From assembly GCA_032718475.1 (NCBI GenBank), contig JAUCBJ010002763.1:1-64000 (forward strand): a stretch of 64,000 nucleotides of DNA, in the 5' to 3' direction. The translations under genes were made by a program, and so were the position numbers. Source of the DNA: Nemertoderma westbladi (Eukaryota > Xenacoelomorpha > Nemertodermatida > Nemertodermatidae). The first letter of the stretch is position 1. Each line of letters begins with the position of its first letter. The notes under the pieces were generated by a model. It was given only the letters and a program-made list of their open reading frames with translations. It had not been told where the DNA came from and did no database searches. Below are positions 56,911 through 64,000 of this stretch, one piece after another.

Positions 56911-59907
56911 TGTCACTGGTATTGCACGTTGTCCATGCATACTACTTACAGTGTACTTCACGTGCTTACCTTGTCTAAGGTCCGTCACTACATCAGCTAC
57001 CTTCTCATCCACGTAGCTGTGAGATGAGGCTGAATCTAGGATAGCGTAGATCCTTTTGCTCCCTTTTGTGCCTGTAATCTTAACGGGAATTACACTAAAT
57101 CCTTTTAGTTGATCAGGCGTCAGAAGAGCGATCGATGGTTGTTCGTCTCCAACTGAGTATATGTCGTCGTCTTCAGATTCTTCATCTGAAGACCCAGATT
57201 GCTCCGGAAAACAATCCCGAATATGCGTCACGAAGGTTGGTGTTGTTCTTGATTCTCGTGTTTTGTAGACAGTGTTACATTTCACTGCGGCTTCCGGGTG
57301 TTCCCTAGTGAAGCGTTTTGTCGGCGTATGGCTGTCTGTGTGGAGCAGACCGTCATGGTTGCGTCCACAGTAAGGACAGGTGTCCGTATTTGGGCAATCC
57401 TTGCGGACATGTCCATGTTGTGTACACCTCCAACAAGAATCTAACGGTCTTATTTGAAGCCGTCGTTCCTCTGAATTTAATTCGCGAAACAGATGACATC
57501 TCCTCAGCTGGTGATTGGTATACCGCTTATTAAGCCGCTCGCAGTATTGGCAACCGCTAAAGTCGGCATTCAGTTGTTGCCTGGTCTGTTTGATGCCAAT
57601 AGGTGCAGACACTTTACTACCGTTAGGAAATTGTCTTGTTTCTGTTGGTGTGGCGTAAGTGGCCGTCCTTGTGGATGTCGTCGGTTGTTTTTGTCTATTT
57701 GATGAAGGTAAGGTGATTCCTTCTGCTACGATGTGTTGGTCAGTGTAGTTAGATCTAGTCTCCACTACCGCTTCCCTGGATATTAATAAGTACACATCTT
57801 CCAGTTTCAAGAATCCACCTCTTTCCTCCCGCTGGTATTCGATTTTTCGCCACTCCCGACGAAGTCGATGATGTAGTCTTCCTATAATTTTTAATAGGAC
57901 TGTGGGAGTGTTCCCATAATCGAGTTGTCCAATAGATCTTAGTGTAGTGATAGCGTTTTTAATTTCGTCAGCTAATTTGAGTAAGTCGACGGGTTTTGTA
58001 ATAGCCCCCCCCTTACAGAGTTCCTCTATCACTGACTTGGCCATACTAACCGTACCTCCGTAGATTGAAGTTAAGCGATCGTATGCTAACTCGAAGGCAT
58101 CTGGTACATCGACAAAGGTCTCTGCCAAACGTTTGGGTTCTCCTGATAATGTTAGAAGCAGGTAATTAAACTTCTCCCTTGATGTAAAGGCGCACACAGA
58201 GATCTGAGATTCAATATAGTCTACGAAAGTGTGCCAATGTTTGGAGCTACCGGAAAACTTAGGTGGTTGTTGCACCGGTAGTCCTTGTCTAGCTGCGAAT
58301 TTAGCTATTTCCTCGGCAACGTTCAAAGTTTCGCGTCCTGGGTTGGCAATCTGGCTGGTGTTCTCTCTTCTAGGCGCTTTTCTTTGATACGATGTGTTTC
58401 TCGACGGTATTGTTCTTTGCGGAACTTTAGGATTTCTATTGTGTTCGAATTCGGAATTTCTCGAACTGTCGGTGTGAACTTCCTCCAAGCGTTCCTTGAT
58501 CTGGGCCAACTTGTTGACAACTGGTCTCAAAATGTCGGCAAATTGTTGGGTACTGATCGCATCCGTTGGTTGTAACGCCCTTTGTATTGGTGTATTTTGT
58601 GGAGGATTATCGATAAATGAATTATCTGAACGCTCACGCTTACATTCGTCGGCCGCTCCTGTTCTAAATACCTCGCGTTCCGGGTAATCCGACTCGCTTG
58701 AAGTACTACTGTCACCTGGATACGGTGGTCGACGTGCTCGTGTCCGTTGCGTCGTTCGAATTTTAACATTCCGTTTCGGAACATCGTCCGCTGGTCTCCG
58801 TTGTTCGGTAGGCTCGCAGGTCTTCCTCGAAGTCGTAGATTGCGATGTAAACTGGTTAAACTGGTTAAGCGGTCGCGTATCCACTGGTCTCCGTTGTTCG
58901 GTAGGCTCACAAGTCTTCCTCGAAGTCGTAGATTGCGATGTAAACTGATTAAACGGTCGCGTGTCCACTGTTCTCCGTTGTTCGGTAGGCTCACAAGTCT
59001 TCCTCGAAGTCGTAGATTGCGATGTAAACTGAACCGGTGGTCGAGTGACAGCGTTTGAATCTAAAGGCCTTGTAGGCCTAAACGTCATTGGGTACGTGTA
59101 GTGCGTAACGGGTTTTGGTGTCGAAGGTGGACTCACCTGTTTTGTCGTTAGTAGTGCAGGTCCGGTCAATAAACTACTACGATCGGTAATCGGTGGGTTA
59201 CTTACCTTGACTTTCAGAATAGGCGACGACGTTGCTCTTGGTGGTATAAACTTGTCCGGAATAACAAACCTGTGTTCCATCGCACCATGGATAGGAGAAA
59301 TATTACTACTACCCGTAATCGAAACAGGTTCCTTAGTCGTAACTGGTGCAAACATAGGAGTTACTTGAGGGAATCTTTGACATAAGTCTTTAACTAATTG
59401 TCTTTCTCGCCCAGGTGCCCCTACACTTCCTTCCTTCATTCGTTCCTGAATTTGGCGGTGCCTTACCTCTATCTGGTCCAAATCATGTCCGTCACGAGAT
59501 CTCATCGATCGATCGCGGGCTAGAAGATCCAGATTTTCCTCGGCTTTGGCTAGTTCTCTCGCCTTCCTTTCGAGTTCGAAATGAAGTTTAACTTCTTTCT
59601 CGCGTTGTTCCGTCTGTTGTTGTTGCGCCTCGAACTCCGCTTGTCGTATAGCTGATTGAGCCTTTATTTGCCGTTTTTTCATCTCAGCTCTTGCTTCCGA
59701 AACTCGCTTGTGTTCTTCCAACTCTGCTGCTCGTTGCTCTAAATCAGCTGCTGCTGCTCGTCGCTCCAACTCAGCTGCTGTCGCTTGTTGCGCAGCTGCT
59801 GCCGCTTGTCGTTCCAACTCAGCTGCTGACGCTTGTTGCGCTAACTCAGCTGCCGCTGTTCGCTGTGCTATTTCTAACTCCAACCTTTCCATCTCAGCCG
59901 CTTCCAA
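56908..59907 (-). CDS. gag: BEL/Pao gag and start of protease
   Basis: 999 codons; residue 1 is a TTG codon and the frame stays open upstream to a TGA at 60016. The N-terminal 150 residues are an Ala/Glu/Gln/Arg-rich coiled coil. Then come a proline-rich linker and an 84-93-bp tandem repeat (58790-59035) giving TSQSTTSRKTCEPTEQRR three times. A DUF1759-type gag region follows (PPKFSGSSKHWHTFVDYIES to LKLEDVYLLISREAV). A zinc knuckle lies at 825-838 (CWRCTQHGHVRKDC), with a second Cys/His cluster at 844-856 (CPYCGRNHDGLLH). The aspartic protease starts with LDSASSHSYV (Asp958). The frame ends in TGA within the protease domain. Confidence 0.9.
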   Translation of the reverse strand: MEAAEMERLELEIAQRTAAAELAQQASAAELERQAAAAAQQATAAELERRAAAADLEQRAAELEEHKRVSEARAEMKKRQIKAQSAIRQAEFEAQQQQTEQREKEVKLHFELERKARELAKAEENLDLLARDRSMRSRDGHDLDQIEVRHRQIQERMKEGSVGAPGRERQLVKDLCQRFPQVTPMFAPVTTKEPVSITGSSNISPIHGAMEHRFVIPDKFIPPRATSSPILKVKVSNPPITDRSSLLTGPALLTTKQVSPPSTPKPVTHYTYPMTFRPTRPLDSNAVTRPPVQFTSQSTTSRKTCEPTEQRRTVDTRPFNQFTSQSTTSRKTCEPTEQRRPVDTRPLNQFNQFTSQSTTSRKTCEPTEQRRPADDVPKRNVKIRTTQRTRARRPPYPGDSSTSSESDYPEREVFRTGAADECKRERSDNSFIDNPPQNTPIQRALQPTDAISTQQFADILRPVVNKLAQIKERLEEVHTDSSRNSEFEHNRNPKVPQRTIPSRNTSYQRKAPRRENTSQIANPGRETLNVAEEIAKFAARQGLPVQQPPKFSGSSKHWHTFVDYIESQISVCAFTSREKFNYLLLTLSGEPKRLAETFVDVPDAFELAYDRLTSIYGGTVSMAKSVIEELCKGGAITKPVDLLKLADEIKNAITTLRSIGQLDYGNTPTVLLKIIGRLHHRLRREWRKIEYQREERGGFLKLEDVYLLISREAVVETRSNYTDQHIVAEGITLPSSNRQKQPTTSTRTATYATPTETRQFPNGSKVSAPIGIKQTRQQLNADFSGCQYCERLNKRYTNHQLRRCHLFRELNSEERRLQIRPLDSCWRCTQHGHVRKDCPNTDTCPYCGRNHDGLLHTDSHTPTKRFTREHPEAAVKCNTVYKTRESRTTPTFVTHIRDCFPEQSGSSDEESEDDDIYSVGDEQPSIALLTPDQLKGFSVIPVKITGTKGSKRIYAILDSASSHSYVDEKVADVVTDLRQGKHVKYTVSSMHGQRAIPVT
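58790..59035. repeat. Tandem repeat of 84-93 bp in gag, three copies
   Basis: Units begin TGGTCTCCGTTGTTCGGTAG. The motif starts lie at 58811, 58904 and 58988; the first unit has 9 extra bases. All keep the reading frame. Each unit holds one copy of the 16-bp GGCTCRCRAGTCTTCC motif, so three of the nine copies arose by local duplication. Confidence 0.9.
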
Positions 59908-60015
59908 CTCAGCTTGTTCTTGCAGATGAGAGATTCTCGCAACATTTGCAACGCGTAGTTTTTCTTCCTCTACCGCCGCTTGTACCGTTAACAGTTGAGT
60001 TTGTTCCTCAATTTC

Positions 60016-60018
60016 TCA
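60016..60018 (-). other. In-frame TGA in gag
   Basis: It separates the ATG-started N-terminal part from the rest of gag, with 36 further open codons between this TGA and the annotated start of the next ORF. Preceded by CAACAA and followed by GAA. Confidence 0.9.
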
Positions 60019-60867
60019 TTGTTGTCTATAGTGCTGTTGTTGCTGTCTAGAAATTTCTGACGTCACTATACTTACCTCGCCAATTTCGCTGCGAATACTC
60101 ACTAACGATTGGTCCAGTATTCCCGGTGCCGATTCGATTTGTACGGGTGAAGTTCCCCTCGTATATTCCGGCACGGTTTCCAAATCTCCGACGTCTTCGC
60201 CGCACATACGTAAGTGATCTGTCAGATGTTTCAATTGTCCATCCGGTCGGTACAGTTCCTGTTCTTCCTCAGGCTGTAATAACTCGTCGGAAACTGACTC
60301 ACCTAGCAACTGGTCCGCTTGTTCCTGTTGTATCTGTCTAACGGTCGTCTTAAACTGAATCAGTTTCTCCCTAGCGATCATTAATTTCTCGAGGATTCTA
60401 AACTGTGTGTCCATATCCTGTCTCTGTCTAGCTAGATCTTGTAGACCAATTAGATTATCTACAGACTTATGTACTTTACTCTGTACTCTAACCTGTAGGG
60501 TGTAGAACTCGAACCGAGACATCGGAGCGGTCAACTCGTCTAATATGCGTTGGCCTTCTCCAATACTCCTGGTAATATGCGCCATGTATCCTCCGACGCT
60601 TCTAACCACGCTTTCCTGGCCTCCTACTGAACTTACCATGTCCGTTTCTCTATGTCTCGGTTGCGGGACCGTTAGGAAATCCTCAGTCCTGCCGTCGCCT
60701 CGTACTACGGCATCCGGTACTCCCGTTGGATGTACTGGTGACGCGCACGGTGTAGGTTCGGTAGGCTCACGAGTCTTCCCCTGTGGTTCTTCCGCTTCTG
60801 ACTTCTCCGCGTCACATGAGTCATAGTCGGTTTGTGTATTCTTCGTATAGTCTTGTTTGTCACTCAT
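60016..60867 (-). CDS. BEL/Pao gag, N-terminal part
   Basis: 283 codons with a true ATG at 60865-60867, the first start of the element's long frame. The N-terminus is acidic (MSDKQDYTKNTQTDYDSC). A helical middle part follows (SRFEFYTLQVRVQSKVHKSV; ARQRQDMDTQFRILEKLMIA), then a Gln-rich end (SRQQQQHYRQQ). It stops at TGA (60016-60018), after which the same frame runs on without interruption into the coiled coil of the next ORF. It is therefore probably the N-terminus of gag rather than a separate protein. Confidence 0.75.
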   Translation of the reverse strand: MSDKQDYTKNTQTDYDSCDAEKSEAEEPQGKTREPTEPTPCASPVHPTGVPDAVVRGDGRTEDFLTVPQPRHRETDMVSSVGGQESVVRSVGGYMAHITRSIGEGQRILDELTAPMSRFEFYTLQVRVQSKVHKSVDNLIGLQDLARQRQDMDTQFRILEKLMIAREKLIQFKTTVRQIQQEQADQLLGESVSDELLQPEEEQELYRPDGQLKHLTDHLRMCGEDVGDLETVPEYTRGTSPVQIESAPGILDQSLVSIRSEIGEVSIVTSEISRQQQQHYRQQ

Positions 60868-63800
60868 TTCGGTAGTTGTAAGTCAAGTAAAGTGAGTGTC
60901 AAAGTGTTACGGTATATGGCGCTGTATCCACATTATTAGTCGTTATACTGTATGCAGTATTAGTCCGTTATGCAGTATGCAATATTAGTCCGTTATACTG
61001 TACGTAATATTAGTCCGTTGTGCAGCATGATATTTTAGATAAGGCATAATAACGCAGTGGTATTTAGGTAGGGAAATCAAAACGCCCATATATTTGAAAC
61101 CATCCATTTTGTATAGTATGTAGCCCTACCTACGTAATTTTGTATTAGGATATATGTAGATAGTTCCAGGGTAGCGAGTTTATTCGGACCCTGGATTTTG
61201 TGCTTGCTGATATTAGTTTGATAGGGCTAGCATATAGGGATGCTATCCTGGCCATTCAGCAGCCAGAGACGTGAACCATTACCATATATGGTAATAATTT
61301 GAGCAATAGGGCTACAATCCGGCCTCCTTATTGGATTAACTGCTTCCAGGTTGGCCTAATGCTAGCATGGACTGGAGAGCCAATAGGAGAGCGATTGAGT
61401 CACCCTATTGCATCATCCCATCCGGATCACCTATAAATTGGCGGTGTGCCGGTAAAGCCTCACATGACACATCGATCTGTTCAACCTGTTTTACTGTTTT
61501 TCAATCAGTCACTGCTGTTGCACTTGCTGAGCTGTCTCTAATTTTGTATTAGGATATCGTATTTTCTGCAATTTGCTAATTTGATTAATTTCTTGAAATG
61601 ATTTGCTAGTGCGATTACTTGCTTGTGTTTCTCAATAATTCCTTCGATTACTGCTAATTACAATTGAACTATGATTTCTACTCTTTGATTAATGGTTCTA
61701 TGTGATTCTTTTCTGCGCAATAATCCTAAGGGATTTCTGAGACTGTCAGACTTTGTGATTTGCATGCGCCGCTACGGTAGCTATTAGCATCATGGAGGGC
61801 TAAGGTGCCAGTGGGCGGTGGGCGCATCGGGGGGTTGAGCGACTAGGAGAGAGCGGAGGATTCAAAGCGGGCAACGCTGGCCAGGGTCACCGTTGCGGGC
61901 GGGTATCTTGCACTGCGGCACGCAGACCAATCGCTGGTACAGTATCTAGGGGGCTGATGATCCAGGTTTTGTCTCTATTTAGTATTAGGGGGGCAGGAAT
62001 TGGGTTAGTTAGGAATCCTAGATGTACCCGGGAGAGGCCTGCGCGTATTACAACGTTGAGTGTGGAGTACGAGTAGTGAATTGCACAATTGTAAACTGTG
62101 ATTTCTAACGCTGATTGGTGTGTTATTGAAGTGTGCCTAAGATTACGAATGCTTAGATAGGCGCTCTTTTCCCTTTGATTGACTTCTATTTCTTAGCTAC
62201 AATAATTAGTTATTGATTAGGTCAAAGTAATACGGCAATTTAGGCTATTACTAGCAAAACCTGTTGCGTGATAAATTAGAATTACGTATTCTGGAACTCT
62301 TAGTAATTAGTACGCTGTTAAATATTTGTGACTGTAATTAATTAGTAAAAATTAAGAATTAGTACGCAGCATAGCGGAGAGTAGCTAAGGTAATAATTAG
62401 TGTACTGTAAACTATTCACGCTAAGCGGTTATTTGTATTAGCGGGCAATCAGCTAGAACGCACTATTCGGTACGCACGATACGCTAGTAGTTTTGCTGGC
62501 CTAAAGCCAGCCGCGGGCAGTTTTAGACTCGGGGTGGTATTATCCACGTAGAAACAGTTACTGTACCATTTTGATAATTTTAAATATTCTCGCATTCACA
62601 CATTACGTTAGGGAACCTCCAGTATTCGCGATTAGAAAGACGTAGGTAATAGCGTGCTTTAATAGTGATAAAATTAGGCGTAAGAATACTCTGAGTGCAA
62701 GGCCTCTCGCACTCGTCTTAAGTAAGCTTAGGGAGCCGACTCGGGTTTATTGTTTTGGTTATTCCTGCGTGGCTCATAGATTCGAACAGTTAGCTCTCTA
62801 TCGAGCAATCGGTAGAGAAAGGAACAAGCGATTTTGCAGGAGTTGTGTAAATTTAGTAAAATATATTAGTGGACGGCAGATTAGTGCCATCCAATGGTAA
62901 GTAGCGGTTTTGTATTTAGCAACCCTTACAATTTAGTAATAGCACGCTCCTGATCCCCTTTACTTAACAGTAGAGCAGTTTTTGTGTCTTATTGGATAGG
63001 CGAGAGCTTATTAGGTTGGCAGAAGGATATTAACGGGTATTGGTCTGTTCAACAGTTCTGCTGTTAGTATAGAGGTCGCGGTTGTTTATCACAAAGTGTC
63101 AAACTTACCGTATTTATATCAAAACGGTATTAATTACAGTCATATAAAATTAGCCTACCGGCCGATTTTATAGCAGATGGATAAAATTAGCCTCGCGGCC
63201 AATTTTACAGCAAATAAATGTCACGGAGTAAGTATATAATAAAATTAGCCTACCGGCCAATTTTACAACAAATAAATCAGATAACGATATACGTTATCAA
63301 AAGGTAGATTAAATACAATAATACGGACTAATTCAGCAATAAACAAAGAAATCATACGGAATGCATAAATACTTGAGACAGTGGAACCCACAATAATTTT
63401 AACTAATACGGTAATGCCTAACTTATTTATGCAACTTTTCGAACTCACCCCTCCAATGATTCTCCAGAAAAACAGATTCCCAGATACAAACCGGACGTGA
63501 ACCTTTCCGTTTCCAGCGTTGCGGACGAAGTGCGATTTTCCCAACCAAAGTTGTTGAGTTATCTATCTCCCAAACTTGCTAAACACGGTCTTGCTCTCGT
63601 TACAGTCTAGAAATGAGCTCTGAATCCTGAAAAACAAAAGAGTTAGGTTTTACTTTACGAAAATTTTGTACCGGTACAATATGGTATTTAAACCCTTTTA
63701 AACACCGGTATTCAATTCCAAAATATTTTACACGCGGTTCAAATCAAAATTTTATTTCAAAATTAGCACTTAGCTAATCAAATATAAACTTTTACCTCAA

Positions 63801-63906
63801 AATACAAAATTTTCAAATAACTTTAGTCCTACCGAACCGTAGTTCAGTAAAACATATTCCTACTAATTTAGGAAATATGTTAAATAATACACATATTCCT
63901 ACTATT
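60868..63906 (-). other. Leader region of the BEL/Pao element, about 3 kb
   Basis: No open frame with recognisable content. It contains short repeated words ATTAGTCCGTTATRCTGTA near 60950-61025 and three tandem stem-loops near the LTR. The length suggests either an unusually long 5' untranslated region or an intron. Confidence 0.5.
63146..63264. repeat. Three tandem stem-loops in the leader
   Basis: Units at about 63146-63169, 63183-63206 and 63241-63264. Each reads AAAATTAGCC, a 3-4 base loop, then GGCCRATTTT, giving a stem of about 9 bp with one mismatch or bulge. The unit spacing is 37 and 58 bp. The position is 0.65-0.75 kb inside the 5' LTR edge. Confidence 0.8.
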
Positions 63907-64000
63907 TGGAAGAGACGTACCTAATACCTGTAATATCCTACTGTAAAGTTTGTGAATCAAATCATAATCCGACCTTCTCACCAAAACAGTAAACTCTAAG
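63907..64000 (-). repeat. 5' LTR of the BEL/Pao element, inner 94 bp only
   Basis: Matches 47006-47099 with one difference (C to T at the 25th position). The rest of the LTR lies outside the window. Confidence 0.9.

Larger units (their letters stand above)
47006..64000 (-). mobile_element. Very large BEL/Pao LTR retrotransposon
   Basis: The element is transcribed leftward. Its 3' LTR starts at 47006 (plus-strand TGGAAGAGACG) and the 5' LTR starts at 63907 and leaves the window. The 94 bases shared by both differ at one position, which suggests a young insertion. It exceeds 17 kb, which I believe is long for BEL/Pao. Order on the minus strand: LTR, leader (63906-60868), gag N-terminal part (60867-60016), gag plus protease start (to 56908), pol (56895-52126), CCHC ORF (51352-49841), AT-rich 3' region, LTR. 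The family is assigned from the DUF1759/DUF1758-type gag-protease region, the Pao-type RT-RNase H and the integrase with a DUF5641-like tail. Confidence 0.9.

Noticed and set aside
56908-60018. TGA as a sense codon in an alternative genetic code
   Set aside because: The pol frame of about 1,590 codons contains no internal TGA, and the host exons use the standard code without in-frame TGA. Two isolated TGAs are better explained by mutation or readthrough.

Overview
This window is nuclear DNA from an animal, most likely a marine or aquatic invertebrate; I do not name a species. It has long introns with GT/AG borders, BEL/Pao and Penelope-like retroelements, non-LTR retrotransposons, Helentron-like elements, tRNA-derived SINE heads and AT-rich spacers. 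No prokaryotic gene organisation is visible. Most of the window is transposable-element sequence.

Left part (1-14.7 kb): a GCCGA pentanucleotide array (1-1010) runs into a head-to-tail array of about ten rolling-circle elements (1116-14685) that look like Helentrons or HINEs. Each starts TTAG and ends with a GC-rich hairpin followed by CTAG, with a CTGG/CTGA microsatellite near the 5' end. Two terminus types, A and B, occur, and nine of ten elements carry matching 5' and 3' inverted-repeat arms. The last element abuts a minus-strand ORF with a Ulp1/SENP-type (C48) cysteine protease domain.

Middle (16.5-45.3 kb): I reconstructed one host gene on the minus strand by hand from sequence, splice borders and reading phase. 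It has fourteen exons, all phase-compatible, encoding about 678 residues of tandem beta/gamma-crystallin Greek-key motifs. The exons follow a repeating four-exon cycle. Both gene ends are missing: the 5' end lies to the right of 45.3 kb and the 3' continuation below 16.5 kb is absent. The introns are filled with non-LTR retrotransposon fragments, a Ty3/gypsy remnant, tRNA-derived SINEs, large foldback elements including a 2.9-kb palindrome, MITEs and tandem repeats. A segment of about 1.1 kb carrying one exon is present twice (15.7-16.8 kb and 40.8-41.9 kb).

Right part (46.6-64 kb): a Penelope-like GIY-YIG fragment is cut by a very large minus-strand BEL/Pao LTR retrotransposon (47006 to beyond 64000). 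The same 94-bp LTR end is seen at 47006 and 63907 with one difference. In transcription order the element has a leader of about 3 kb with three tandem stem-loops, then one frame of about 2,900 codons (gag, protease, reverse transcriptase, RNase H, integrase) broken only by two TGA codons. After that come a separate ORF with three CCHC knuckles and a long AT-rich 3' region. A 16-bp motif, GGCTCRCRAGTCTTCC, recurs nine times across this element, in noncoding DNA and in two different reading frames.
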